Positions 23,765-32,587 of a stretch of 41,455 nt of DNA are shown one piece after another. The stretch comes from Rheinheimera baltica DSM 14885 (lineage in GTDB: Bacteria > Pseudomonadota > Gammaproteobacteria > Enterobacterales > Alteromonadaceae), in the NCBI RefSeq assembly GCF_000425345.1, contig NZ_AUDG01000036.1, positions 1-41,455 on the forward strand, in the 5' to 3' direction. Each line of letters opens with the position of its first letter. Positions within the stretch are counted from its first letter, which is position 1. Below the pieces are notes generated by a model. The model made no database searches. It was not told the origin of the DNA and saw nothing but the letters and a program-made list of their open reading frames with translations. The position numbers were made by a program, and so were the translations under genes.

Positions 23765-25393
23765 TTATGTTTTGTTTTCGATTGTAATCACTGGGAAGTC
23801 TATTTTAATTCGAACGCCCTGACCTAAAGTACTATCTAATAGAATTTTCCCGTTTAGTGCTTGTGTCACAAGGTTGTAGACCAAATGCATACCAAGACCG
23901 CTACCTCCTTCACCACGTTTAGTGGTGACAAAGGGGTCAAAAATACGTTTTTTGATTGACTCGGGTACACCTGCACCATTATCAGTGTAAATTAACTCAC
24001 AATTGTTGTTACCCACTACTACATCAATATTGATTATGCCTTGCTCAATATACTCGAAGGCATGTATTAGACTGTTCATAATTAGATTAATTAAAATCTG
24101 GTTTATTGGCCCGGGTTTACTATCCAATTCAAGTTGCGCAGGACAATTGACAATAACTTGATGTTGGGTTTTTTTAAGATTTGGTCGAAGTGATAAAAGA
24201 ACTTCGTTTATAAGCTGTAGCATATTAAACTGACGACGGTTGTCATTAGATTGGTCGACAGCAACGCGTTTAAAGCTAGATATCAGGCTGGCTGCGCGTT
24301 CCATATTGCGATAAATAATGCCTAAATTTTCTTTACTTTCCGATAGGAATTTAGCCAATTGTGAAGAAGTTAGTTTCTTTTCATCAAAGGCCTTTTGAAT
24401 ATCAGTAAGCTTGTCTTGTAACAAGGTTGATGCGGTAACACCTAAACCAATAGGGGTATTAACTTCATGTGCCACGCCAGCAACCATTTGGCCGAGACTA
24501 GCCATTTTTTCAGTTTCGACAATCTGATTCTGGTATTGGTGTAAGGTGGCCAAGGTGTTGAGTAATTCCTGATTAGATGTTTTTAATGCATCTGTACGTT
24601 GTTCTATTTTTTGCTCCAAACTTTGCGTTAACTGGCGATTTTCTTGCTCAGCAAGTTGTAATTTACTGATTTGCTGCTCAATTCTATCAAGCATCGTATT
24701 AAATGCCCGACCCAGCATATTGTATTCTTTGATTGGGGTTATTGGGGCTCGAATTTGGTAGTTTTTTTCTTTAGATACTTTTTGCATTACGTTTAGCAAT
24801 GATTCAATCGGGGTGGTAAAACGTTGTTGTAGCTTCGCACTAACAAACAGCGCACTGCCCAGTGCTACGAGCGCAATAATGATGTCTAACAGAATTCTTG
24901 CCTGTATATAGTCATTTAACTCCTCCTGGCTCGCTCTAACGTATACATATCCTATGGTGCTGTCGCCATCAACTATTGGTTTGGTTAGCTCAATATAGTT
25001 ATCGCTGACATAAGGTTTCAGAAACTGCTTTACTCTGGCGAACTGCACGGGGAATGGACCAACACCCTCATGATTGTAGATGGCGAAGAGGCGAAGCTCG
25101 TCAGAGTCAGGTTGCTGCTTATAAATGTGGATATTGTGCAGTATATGCACAGCTTTAAAGGAGTTTAGCCGGTTATCTTCTGTGTCGGCATCATCTTGCA
25201 AAATACTGTCTTTTGCATTGAATGCGATAATGCTGACATAGCCTTCAAGCTGCGCAACTAATTTCTTTTGCTGTAACTTCACATCCTGTGTGGTTGATAT
25301 CAACATCGCAAGGCACAATGTCAGACTACAGATAAGCATAATCACCCAGATCAGTGCACTTTTAATGGAAGTGGTTTTATCTATTGCGATCAT
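23765..25393 (-). CDS. Membrane sensor histidine kinase with HAMP domain
   Basis: A 542-aa kinase: membrane segment about 13-33, periplasmic sensor about 35-163 (with LHNIHIYKQQPDSDELRLFAIYNHEG, CHASE8-like), second membrane segment 166-186, HAMP (about 187-240), coiled coil (236-295), phospho-acceptor H309 in GVAHEVNTPIG, and an ATPase domain with NLIMNSLIHAFEY (N box), YTDNGAGVP and GGSGLGMHLVYNLV. No receiver domain is attached and no response regulator lies next to it except arcA, which has its own kinase, so it is an orphan. The signal is unknown. It is on the same strand as arcA, about 195 bp upstream. Confidence 0.9.
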   Translation of the reverse strand: MIAIDKTTSIKSALIWVIMLICSLTLCLAMLISTTQDVKLQQKKLVAQLEGYVSIIAFNAKDSILQDDADTEDNRLNSFKAVHILHNIHIYKQQPDSDELRLFAIYNHEGVGPFPVQFARVKQFLKPYVSDNYIELTKPIVDGDSTIGYVYVRASQEELNDYIQARILLDIIIALVALGSALFVSAKLQQRFTTPIESLLNVMQKVSKEKNYQIRAPITPIKEYNMLGRAFNTMLDRIEQQISKLQLAEQENRQLTQSLEQKIEQRTDALKTSNQELLNTLATLHQYQNQIVETEKMASLGQMVAGVAHEVNTPIGLGVTASTLLQDKLTDIQKAFDEKKLTSSQLAKFLSESKENLGIIYRNMERAASLISSFKRVAVDQSNDNRRQFNMLQLINEVLLSLRPNLKKTQHQVIVNCPAQLELDSKPGPINQILINLIMNSLIHAFEYIEQGIINIDVVVGNNNCELIYTDNGAGVPESIKKRIFDPFVTTKRGEGGSGLGMHLVYNLVTQALNGKILLDSTLGQGVRIKIDFPVITIENKT

Positions 25394-25537
25394 TCAGTTA
25401 TCTCAATCACTTTTATAGCCAATGCCATTTGGCAACCTGTATTGATGTTATGCATATTCATGAAAATTAGCAAACAGCACTGGTAAATTTACTAAAGCCG
25501 ATTATAGTTGAAACACTTGTTATACATGGAACGGATT

Positions 25538-25936
25538 ATGAGTCTGTGGGAAAGTTATAAAACGAGTATTTTTCTTTGTCATCAAGCGCTAAATTGCGAT
25601 ATGGATTTTGCAATTATCAGCGCACAAAACCCCGCTGGTGTTACTGAGCATCCCTACCTTAATTTACGTCGAGATAAAGAATTACAAGCATATCTGAACC
25701 AGCAGCGGCTACCTCACCGCTCGGTTATTGGCAGTGCACCTGATCGCAGTTTCGAAGAAAAGAGTTGGATTGTGCTGTGTGATAAAGGTAACGCCATTGC
25801 ACTAGCGAGACAATTTGAACAGAATGCGATTTATTGGGTAGAACAGGGTGAGTTGTTTTTAGTGCCTGTTCTGCTCTCATTTGGTGAGGAGAAATTAGGA
25901 CGTTTTACCGAGCGCGTGATATTGCTACCTGATTAA
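25538..25936 (+). CDS. DUF3293 family protein
   Basis: A 132-aa soluble protein matching DUF3293: FAIISAQNPAG near the start, GSAPDRSFEEKSWIV in the middle and ALARQFEQNAIYWVEQGELFLVPVLL, GRFTERV towards the end. Function unknown. The start at ATG 25538 (MSLWESYKTS) is favoured because GGAACGG precedes it; in-frame starts at 25508 and 25526 lack a ribosome site. It is convergent with the next gene, with a 3-bp overlap of stop codons. Confidence 0.8.
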   Translation: MSLWESYKTSIFLCHQALNCDMDFAIISAQNPAGVTEHPYLNLRRDKELQAYLNQQRLPHRSVIGSAPDRSFEEKSWIVLCDKGNAIALARQFEQNAIYWVEQGELFLVPVLLSFGEEKLGRFTERVILLPD

Positions 25937-26241
25937 TTTTTCCGCTGCAATATATCTAAAATCCCTTGCAAGTTGTTGCCATAAATTACCTCCATCTGAC
26001 GCTTTGTCATATTCCAACGTACTTTTTCGGCTTCCGTTGTTGGTTGCTTTAACAGTGCATTAAAATCACTGGCGCAGATACAAACAATAGCTGGCGCTGA
26101 CATTTCTGCAAATTGCGCCGAACGATATAAAAGATGAGGGCAGGCTTTGGCGCGTTTTGGGTGCTGAATACACTGCAAGCTTTCAGCCGCTGTTGCCGGT
26201 GTTAACCACAGTAACAGAAACAGAGCTGAAAGTGCGCGCAT
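25933..26241 (-). CDS. Small exported protein of unknown function
   Basis: A 102-aa protein with a signal peptide (MRALSALFLLLWLTPATA, cleavage before AESLQC). The mature part has four or more Cys (LQCIQHPKRAKACPHLLYR, IVCICASDF), which fits a periplasmic protein with disulfides. No known domain is recognised. It starts 9 bp after rsmC ends on the same strand, so it is probably the last gene of trmB-rsmC-this. Confidence 0.65.
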   Translation of the reverse strand: MRALSALFLLLWLTPATAAESLQCIQHPKRAKACPHLLYRSAQFAEMSAPAIVCICASDFNALLKQPTTEAEKVRWNMTKRQMEVIYGNNLQGILDILQRKN

Positions 26242-26250
26242 AGGGTTTCC

Positions 26251-27270
26251 TTAGTTTTTTTGGCTCGCGCGGTAAATAATAAAGCCGTTTGCTTTGGCTT
26301 TAATACTAACCTGTTTAAAGGATTGCTGTAACAACTCCATGTACGCTAAATGACTATTGGCGACAATGGTAAGGCTACCGTTGTTACTCAAACGAACAGC
26401 ACTTTGTGCAATAAACGTTTCTACAATACTGTAGTCAGTTTTAATCCCGGTGTGAAATGGTGGATTACTAATAATACAATCAAATTGTTTGGGATTGTCC
26501 GGTAAACCATCTGCTGCTATTACCTGTGCGCTAAGGTTATTTGCAGCGAGTGTCATTTGCGTGGCGCTAACGGCCAGACTGCTAATGTCAGAGCTAAATA
26601 GCTCAATTTTAGGATGTTTGCGTTTAAGAACGGCGCCTATAACACCGCAACCACAGGCAAAATCTAATACTTTGCCTTCGGTGATATTTGGCAAGTTATC
26701 CAGTAGCAATGCCGTACCAACATCTAACTTGCCATGATTAAATACGCCCGGTAAAGAATAAAGTGTTAACGTTTCGCCTGCGGCGTTAATGGTAAAACTT
26801 AACGCTTTAGTCGCAGTTAATTGCTGAAAGTCGCCATGCAGCGAAAACCATAAGCAATGCTTGGCATTGTCCAGTTTGTTGGCGTTTAAGCCCAGTTTTT
26901 GCGCATGGCTGCTTAGGCTCTTAATGCCGCCTTTGTTATCACCTGTGACAAATACGTCGGTACTGCTGGAAATAACAGATTTTAGTTGCGCAAGGGTAAA
27001 AGCAAGCTGCTCTTTACTTTTAGGATAAAAAATAACCACGGTGTCAAATGCGGTAGTAAAGTTAGGGCTTACCTCTGTATGCAATGTTACGCCAAGGTGC
27101 GACCAACACGCTGCTACGGCGGCGTCCGTGCTGTAGCAACTTAGCGTGAGTTCAGGCGCAACATGCAATATTTCAGCTGCCAGGCTATCAGCCATAGGCT
27201 CGACGATTAATACCTTGCTGCGCAGATCCTTGATGTTACGTAATACCAGTTGACTGGCTGTTGCTAGCAT
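26251..27270 (-). CDS. rsmC: 16S rRNA (guanine-1207-N2)-methyltransferase RsmC
   Basis: A 339-aa protein (E. coli 343) that methylates G1207 of 16S rRNA in the 30S subunit. It has the tandem-domain design: an N-terminal degenerate methyltransferase-like half (1-165) and a catalytic C-terminal half with the SAM motif DFACGCGVIGA (203-213) and the N2-guanine motif NPPFH (269-273). The start directly abuts the trmB stop (27271), so the two are translationally coupled. Confidence 0.93.
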   Translation of the reverse strand: MLATASQLVLRNIKDLRSKVLIVEPMADSLAAEILHVAPELTLSCYSTDAAVAACWSHLGVTLHTEVSPNFTTAFDTVVIFYPKSKEQLAFTLAQLKSVISSSTDVFVTGDNKGGIKSLSSHAQKLGLNANKLDNAKHCLWFSLHGDFQQLTATKALSFTINAAGETLTLYSLPGVFNHGKLDVGTALLLDNLPNITEGKVLDFACGCGVIGAVLKRKHPKIELFSSDISSLAVSATQMTLAANNLSAQVIAADGLPDNPKQFDCIISNPPFHTGIKTDYSIVETFIAQSAVRLSNNGSLTIVANSHLAYMELLQQSFKQVSIKAKANGFIIYRASQKN

Positions 27271-27996
27271 TTAGCTTTCCTTTTTAAACATCAGATCCCA
27301 CACACCATGGCCCAAACGTTGGCCACGTTGTTCGAATTTCGTTAATGGTCGATGCTCTGGCCGCGCGACATAACTATTGTCAGCAGACATATTGGCAAAA
27401 CCGCTAGCACCTTGCATAACTTCCAGCATATGTTCTGCATAATTTTCCCAGTCTGTGGCCATATGAAATACGCCGCCAGGCTTAAGTTTTCGGCGCAATA
27501 GCTGCACAAATTCGGCTTGTACAATGCGTCTTTTATGGTGGCGTTTTTTGTGCCATGGATCAGGGAAAAACAACTGCACGGTATCCAGGCTATTGTCTGC
27601 AATTGTATGCTCTAAGATTTCAACTGCATCGTGTTCAAACACTTTCAGGTTTTTGACCTGCTGGTTAGCTGCGTCAGACAGGCAAGCGCCTACACCAGGC
27701 CTATGTACTTCTATACCGATGAAATCTTTCTCGGGGGCTGCTTTGGCCATTTCGACCAGCGATTTACCCATGCCGAAACCAATTTCCAACACTTTTTCAT
27801 TACTGCGGCCAAATACGCTATCCAGCGCCAGAGGGTTAGCTTGATATGTTAAACCATAGTCTTGCCAGTAAGTGTCAAGCGCATGTTGCTGCCCTTTAGT
27901 TAACCTGCCTTCACGCAGTACAAAGGAGCGTATTTTTCGCATATAAGTATTATTGTTCTCAGCTTGTTCGCCTTGCTGCTCGGTACCGTCAGTCAT
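27271..27996 (-). CDS. trmB: tRNA (guanine-46-N7)-methyltransferase TrmB
   Basis: A 241-aa protein (E. coli 239) that makes m7G46 in tRNA. Signatures: [15 protein letters not shown] (SAM site), [33 protein letters not shown] and [11 protein letters not shown]. Start at 27996 with GGAGCAAC upstream. It is divergent from mutY and forms a unit with rsmC. Confidence 0.96.
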   Translation of the reverse strand: MTDGTEQQGEQAENNNTYMRKIRSFVLREGRLTKGQQHALDTYWQDYGLTYQANPLALDSVFGRSNEKVLEIGFGMGKSLVEMAKAAPEKDFIGIEVHRPGVGACLSDAANQQVKNLKVFEHDAVEILEHTIADNSLDTVQLFFPDPWHKKRHHKRRIVQAEFVQLLRRKLKPGGVFHMATDWENYAEHMLEVMQGASGFANMSADNSYVARPEHRPLTKFEQRGQRLGHGVWDLMFKKES

Positions 27997-28067
27997 CAGT
28001 TGCTCCGCTATTCGTTTATGATGCGTATTATCCTTGTATTAGCCGCATTGCTCAACTGCGTTTGTAG

Positions 28068-28096
28068 TTGGCAAGCAATTCTGTGCTGCTTATACT
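28068..28096 (+). promoter_or_regulatory. Sigma-70 promoter of mutY
   Basis: TTGGCA (28068-28073) and TATACT (28091-28096) are 17 bp apart, in the divergent trmB-mutY gap. Transcription would begin near 28103, about 22 nt before the mutY ATG. Confidence 0.6.
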
Positions 28097-28124
28097 GCGC
28101 GCATTGTTTAATTTTGGGGCCGTT

Positions 28125-29222
28125 ATGTTGCAGCAAAAAGATGCAGTTTGGTTTTCAAATCAGTTGGTTAGCTGGTATCAGCAGCATGGCCGTAAAACAT
28201 TACCATGGCAGCTGGATAAAAGTGCTTATAAAACCTGGCTTAGTGAAGTTATGTTACAGCAGACGCAGGTTGCAACGGTTATTCCGTATTTTGAGCGCTT
28301 TATGAGTCGTTTTCCTAATATCAATGCATTAGCCCAAGCGCCGCTGGATGAAGTGTTGCATATGTGGACAGGTCTTGGCTATTACGCCAGGGCCCGAAAT
28401 TTACACAAAGCGGCTCAAACGATAGTGGCGCAACACAACGGCGAGTTTCCAAGCAGTTTTGACCAGGTTTTGGCATTGCCGGGTATAGGGCGCTCGACAG
28501 CTGGTGCCGTATTGTCATTGGCTTTGGGGCAGCATTACCCAATTCTGGATGGTAATTGTAAGCGTGTGTTAGCCAGGTTTGCTGCAATTGACGGTTTGCC
28601 GGGAGAAAAAGAAGTAGAGCAACAGTTATGGCAACTAGCAGAGCAATTAACGCCTGACAAAACCGGAGCCGAGTTTAATCAGGCGATGATGGATTTGGGT
28701 GCAAGTTTGTGTAGTCGCAGCAAACCAAACTGTGTGGAGTGCCCGCTTAAACTTCGATGTAAGGCCGCACTGCAAGGTGATCAAACCCTGTACCCAGGCA
28801 AAAAAGCTAAAAAGGCTTTACCTGAAAAACAGAGTTTTTGGTTGTTATTGCAACATGATAATAAAGTGCAATTAGTGCAACGTCCCGCTGTTGGTTTATG
28901 GGGTGGCTTGTTTGGTTTTATTGAATTTAATACATCAGATGAACGAGAAAACTATATTCAGCAGCTTATTCAGCAGCACGCGTTAGCTATCAATACAAAA
29001 GAAGAGCTTGCCGGTTTTCGCCATACGTTTAGCCATTTTCATTTATGGATCCAACCACTTTGGCTAACACTTAAAGCGATGCCCCTAGCAGTACAGGAGC
29101 AATCGGCAGCAACTTGGTTTACAATAGACCGCATTCCTGAGGTTGGCTTGTCGGCGCCGGCAAAACACCTGTTTCAACAACTCATTCGCACAGCCCCAAT
29201 GCATAAGGACAATTCAGTATGA
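28125..29222 (+). CDS. mutY: A/G-specific adenine DNA glycosylase MutY
   Basis: A 365-aa base excision repair enzyme (E. coli 350) that removes A opposite 8-oxoG or G. HhH-GPD domain with catalytic E41 (EVMLQQTQV) and D142 ([11 protein letters not shown]), the helix-hairpin-helix [12 protein letters not shown], the 4Fe-4S cluster C196-x6-C203-x2-C206-x5-C212, and a C-terminal NUDIX-like domain ([25 protein letters not shown]) that reads 8-oxoG. The ATG at 28125 is preferred to an upstream in-frame start because it follows GGGG and fits the family; the longer form would place the start before the promoter's likely start site. It overlaps yggX by 4 bp (ATGA). Confidence 0.95.
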   Translation: MLQQKDAVWFSNQLVSWYQQHGRKTLPWQLDKSAYKTWLSEVMLQQTQVATVIPYFERFMSRFPNINALAQAPLDEVLHMWTGLGYYARARNLHKAAQTIVAQHNGEFPSSFDQVLALPGIGRSTAGAVLSLALGQHYPILDGNCKRVLARFAAIDGLPGEKEVEQQLWQLAEQLTPDKTGAEFNQAMMDLGASLCSRSKPNCVECPLKLRCKAALQGDQTLYPGKKAKKALPEKQSFWLLLQHDNKVQLVQRPAVGLWGGLFGFIEFNTSDERENYIQQLIQQHALAINTKEELAGFRHTFSHFHLWIQPLWLTLKAMPLAVQEQSAATWFTIDRIPEVGLSAPAKHLFQQLIRTAPMHKDNSV

Positions 29223-29491
29223 GCCGTACTATATTTTGTGAGTACTTAAAGAAAGACGCCCCCGGTTTGGATTTTCAACTGTACCCTGGTGATTTGGGTA
29301 AGAAAATTTTCAATAGTATTAGTAAAGAAGCTTTCGCCCTTTGGCAGGCAAAACAGATTATGCTGATTAATGAAAAAAAACTTAATATGATGAACTCTGA
29401 ACACCGGCAGTTTTTAGAAACTCAGATGGAAGCCTTTCTGTTTAAGGGTGAAGACGTTGAGATAGAAGGTTACAAACCAGTAGAAAAGTAA
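29219..29491 (+). CDS. yggX: YggX family probable Fe(II)-trafficking protein
   Basis: A 90-aa protein (family about 90) starting [19 protein letters not shown] with the conserved C7, and containing YPGDLGKKI and [20 protein letters not shown] blocks. It protects iron-sulfur proteins against oxidants in enterics. The start overlaps the mutY stop (ATGA), the usual mutY-yggX operon of gammaproteobacteria; MutY itself is an iron-sulfur enzyme. Confidence 0.95.
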   Translation: MSRTIFCEYLKKDAPGLDFQLYPGDLGKKIFNSISKEAFALWQAKQIMLINEKKLNMMNSEHRQFLETQMEAFLFKGEDVEIEGYKPVEK

Positions 29492-29573
29492 GCTGATATA
29501 GGTACTTTACTAGCTAACCAGCTTTACCAGCGCTATAATTCGGATTAGAAAATTTAATAACTAATGAGATGTT

Positions 29574-30509
29574 ATGGCGCGTCGTTTGCCCCCGTTAAAT
29601 GCCTTAAAAGCGTTTGAAACTGCCGCCCGGCATTTAAGTTTTACTAAGGCGGCGGAAGAGATGTATGTCACTCAAGCCGCAATTAGTCATCAAATAAAAG
29701 CGCTGGAAGATCATCTTGGGCTAAAACTATTTATGCGTAAAAACCGCTCTTTACTGTTAACGGAAGAAGGGCAGAGTTACTTCCTTGATATTAAAGAAAT
29801 ATTTTTACAGCTGCATGAATCTACAGAAAAGCTGTTGGCACGCGGTGCTAAAGGATCTCTTACCGTAAGTTTACAGCCTAGTTTTGCTATTCAATGGTTA
29901 GTCCCAAGGTTAAACCAATTTAGTGAACAGCATCCTGACATTGATGTACGGATAAAAGCAGTAGACCTTGATGAGGGGTCGCTTACCGATGATGTTGATG
30001 TGGCAATTTATTACGGGCGCGGCACCTGGCGAAATTTACATGCGGATAAACTGCACACAGAATATCTGTTACCGGTTTGCTCACCGCTATTATTAAACAG
30101 CAGTAAGCCATTGGCCGAGCCGACAGACTTGCAATATCACAATTTGCTGCACGATGGTTCTCGTCGTGCCTGGAAAGCGTGGTTTACCACGCAAAACTTT
30201 AAGCATTTTAATGTTAATCAAGGGCCTATTTTCAGCCACTCATCGATGGTGTTACAAGCCGCTATTCATGGGCAGGGGGTAGCGCTTGCCCACAATGTTC
30301 TGGCCAGGCCTGATATAAACTCCGGGCGTTTAATTGTGCCGTTTAACCATGTACTGATTTCTAAAGATGCCTATTACTTAGTTTGTCGGGAAAGCCAGAC
30401 AGAGCTTGGCAAGATCACCGCCTTTAAACAATGGATGATGTCGATGGTTGAGGCAGAGCAGGCAGCGTTTGCCGAGCAGCAATTCACAAATGCGGTTGCC
30501 CTTGACTGA
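29574..30509 (+). CDS. gcvA: GcvA-like LysR family transcriptional regulator
   Basis: A 311-aa LysR-type regulator beginning MARRLPPLNALKAFETAARHL with the helix-turn-helix (FTKAAEEMYVTQAAISHQIKALEDHLG) and a periplasmic-binding-like effector domain (SLTVSLQPSFAIQWLVPRL, DVDVAIYYGRG). The opening and the gene order gcvA-x-ygdD-rlmM match GcvA, which controls the glycine cleavage genes in enterics. No gcv genes are in this window. TATAAT at about 29537 may be its -10. Confidence 0.87.
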   Translation: MARRLPPLNALKAFETAARHLSFTKAAEEMYVTQAAISHQIKALEDHLGLKLFMRKNRSLLLTEEGQSYFLDIKEIFLQLHESTEKLLARGAKGSLTVSLQPSFAIQWLVPRLNQFSEQHPDIDVRIKAVDLDEGSLTDDVDVAIYYGRGTWRNLHADKLHTEYLLPVCSPLLLNSSKPLAEPTDLQYHNLLHDGSRRAWKAWFTTQNFKHFNVNQGPIFSHSSMVLQAAIHGQGVALAHNVLARPDINSGRLIVPFNHVLISKDAYYLVCRESQTELGKITAFKQWMMSMVEAEQAAFAEQQFTNAVALD

Positions 30510-31128
30510 GTTTATTATTGATAAAGCGCTAGCGCCCAAAGCTTGCTTGCTACTTTCACATGGTGCCGGTGCAGGCGCAAACAGTGAATTTATGCAGCAG
30601 CTTGCCAAGCAGCTTACGTTGAACAATATAGAGGTATGGCGCTTTAACTTTACCTACATGCAGCGTTTTATTGCGTCAGGTAAACGCAGTTTACCTGACA
30701 AAATACCGCAATTATTGCAGCAGTTTTGTGCAGCAATTGATTGTTGCGACACATCGTTGCCTAAATTTGTGGCGGGAAAGTCGATGGGGGGCCGCGTTGC
30801 TAGTATGCTACCGGCAGATATAAACATCTTGGCGGCATTTGCATTTGGTTATCCATTTCACCCGCCTAAGAAGCAAAGCTGGCGCACTGAACATTTTAAC
30901 CAACTGCCGCGGCCGTTATTTATTATGCAAGGTGAGCGCGATGCTTTTGGTAATAGTGATGAGCTAGCAGATAAGCAATGGCCAGGCGTAACCCTGCATT
31001 GGCTAAATGATGGTGATCATGATTTTAAACCCAGAGTAAAAACCGGGCTAACACAAGCCGAGTTGATTGCGCAGACGGCACAATTTTGTAGCAGGATGAT
31101 TGATGAAATACTTTTGGCCGTTAAGTAA
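30490..31128 (+). CDS. Alpha/beta hydrolase of the KANL3/Tex30 type
   Basis: A 212-aa predicted cytoplasmic hydrolase: LLLSHGAGAGANSEFM, the nucleophile elbow GKSMGG (family GxSxGG), PLFIMQGERDAFG with the acid Asp, and NDGDHDFKP with the His, so the triad looks complete. Substrate unknown. The ATG at 30490 overlaps the end of gcvA by 20 bp; there is no strong ribosome site and nearby TTG codons are alternatives. Its 3' end overlaps the next gene by 26 bp, so the run gcvA to rlmM is tightly packed. Confidence 0.78.
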   Translation: MRLPLTEFIIDKALAPKACLLLSHGAGAGANSEFMQQLAKQLTLNNIEVWRFNFTYMQRFIASGKRSLPDKIPQLLQQFCAAIDCCDTSLPKFVAGKSMGGRVASMLPADINILAAFAFGYPFHPPKKQSWRTEHFNQLPRPLFIMQGERDAFGNSDELADKQWPGVTLHWLNDGDHDFKPRVKTGLTQAELIAQTAQFCSRMIDEILLAVK

Positions 31129-31477
31129 TAGTATTACTGCATTGTATGGTGCCGCCGTTGTTGGCCTTAGTGCTGTACTCATGCATCTTTGGCAAGCAGC
31201 TTTGAGTGACATTAATACGGCACGGGTTATTAGTGCTTTAGCAATATTTGCATTTCATACGTTAGCGTTAATGGCGCTAGGACAACAACGCCGGGACGCT
31301 AAACTGACTAAATTAGTTGCCCTGTTGTGGCATCTTGGTTTGTGGTGTTTTGTTTGGACTATACTGGCGGGTGTATTTTCCCTGCCGTTTTATTATGCAC
31401 AACTGGCTCCGATTGGCGGTCAGTTACTTATAGCTGCCTGGTTACTATTTGCCGTAACAGCCTGGCAGCGGAGTTAA
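31103..31477 (+). CDS. ygdD: DUF423 family membrane protein YgdD
   Basis: A 124-aa membrane protein of the DUF423 family with four membrane segments; ALYGAAVVGLSAVLMH, AIFAFHTLALMAL and LAPIGGQLLIAAWLLFA are the conserved blocks. Function unknown. ATG at 31103 has AGGA six bases upstream. One base separates it from rlmM, the usual neighbour. Confidence 0.88.
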   Translation: MKYFWPLSNSITALYGAAVVGLSAVLMHLWQAALSDINTARVISALAIFAFHTLALMALGQQRRDAKLTKLVALLWHLGLWCFVWTILAGVFSLPFYYAQLAPIGGQLLIAAWLLFAVTAWQRS

Positions 31478-31478
31478 C

Positions 31479-32561
31479 ATGAAACAATTATTATTATACT
31501 GTCGTGCAGGTTTTGAAAAAGAATGCGCGGCTGAAATTCAGCACCAGGCCGGGCAGTACGATGTGTTCGGGTTTTGTAAGCTAAGTGCCAACAGCGCTTT
31601 TGTGGTCTTTGAAGCATATGATGCCGACAGCCTTGCACAGTTTTATCGTGACTTTCCGTTTGAGCAGTTTATTTTTATCCGCCAGTGGAGTCTGTTACAG
31701 GCGGAACTGCTGGAACTGCCGCCAGCTGACCGCATTGCGCCTGTAATTGAGGCGGTATTGGCTGCAGAGCTTAGTGGTTGCGGCGAGTTAAGGGTTGAGT
31801 ATCCGGAAACCAATGACGGTAAAACACTGTCGACGCTGGCACGCAAACTTACTGTGCCGCTGCGTCAGGTACTGCGCCAGGCTGGTGTTATGTTGGCAAA
31901 AGAGCAAAAGCGCGCCCCGGTACTGCATGTATTTTTACTGACCGGCCAGCAGGGGTATGTCGGTTTGTCATATCCGGAGAATAACAGCCCACTGGAAAAC
32001 GGCATTATGCGGCTTAAATTCCCCAACGAAGCCCCTAGTCGCAGTACGTTAAAGTTGGAGGAAGCCTTTTTACAGTTTATTCCGAAACACGAATGGGATA
32101 AACGCTTAGGTGGCGGGTTAAATGCGGTAGATTTAGGTTCGAGCCCCGGCGGCTGGACTTATCAGCTGGTTAAACGCAGTATGATGGTTACTGCCATTGA
32201 TAACGGCCCTATGGCAGAGTCGCTAATGGAAACCGGCCAGGTTAAGCATTTAACGGTAGATGGTTTTAAGTTTGAACCACAAAAGAAAAATGTGTACTGG
32301 GTGGTTTGCGACATGATAGAGCAGCCACAGCGGGTTGCTGAGCGTATGGGCGATTGGTTAATTAACGGCTGGTGTCAGGAAGCCATGTTTAATTTAAAGT
32401 TGCCGATGAAAAAACGCTATGAAACAGTAACAGAAATTTTAGCGCAACTTGAACAACGCCTCTTTGAGGCCGGCATTAAATACCGGCTACAGGTAAAGCA
32501 TTTGTACCATGACCGTGAAGAGGTTACGGTACATGTGCAAAATTTAGTCTTAAAATTCTGA
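31479..32561 (+). CDS. rlmM: 23S rRNA (cytidine-2498-2'-O)-methyltransferase RlmM
   Basis: A 360-aa protein (E. coli 366). The N-terminal THUMP-like part (MKQLLLYCRAGFEKECAAEI) is followed by an RFM/FtsJ-type methyltransferase domain with the SAM motif AVDLGSSPGGWTYQL (216-230), VVCDMIEQP and FNLKLPMKKRYE carrying the catalytic Lys region. It modifies C2498 in the peptidyl-transferase region. It ends the operon. Confidence 0.95.
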   Translation: MKQLLLYCRAGFEKECAAEIQHQAGQYDVFGFCKLSANSAFVVFEAYDADSLAQFYRDFPFEQFIFIRQWSLLQAELLELPPADRIAPVIEAVLAAELSGCGELRVEYPETNDGKTLSTLARKLTVPLRQVLRQAGVMLAKEQKRAPVLHVFLLTGQQGYVGLSYPENNSPLENGIMRLKFPNEAPSRSTLKLEEAFLQFIPKHEWDKRLGGGLNAVDLGSSPGGWTYQLVKRSMMVTAIDNGPMAESLMETGQVKHLTVDGFKFEPQKKNVYWVVCDMIEQPQRVAERMGDWLINGWCQEAMFNLKLPMKKRYETVTEILAQLEQRLFEAGIKYRLQVKHLYHDREEVTVHVQNLVLKF

Positions 32562-32587
32562 TATGTAGTTTGATGACTCAGTGCTGA

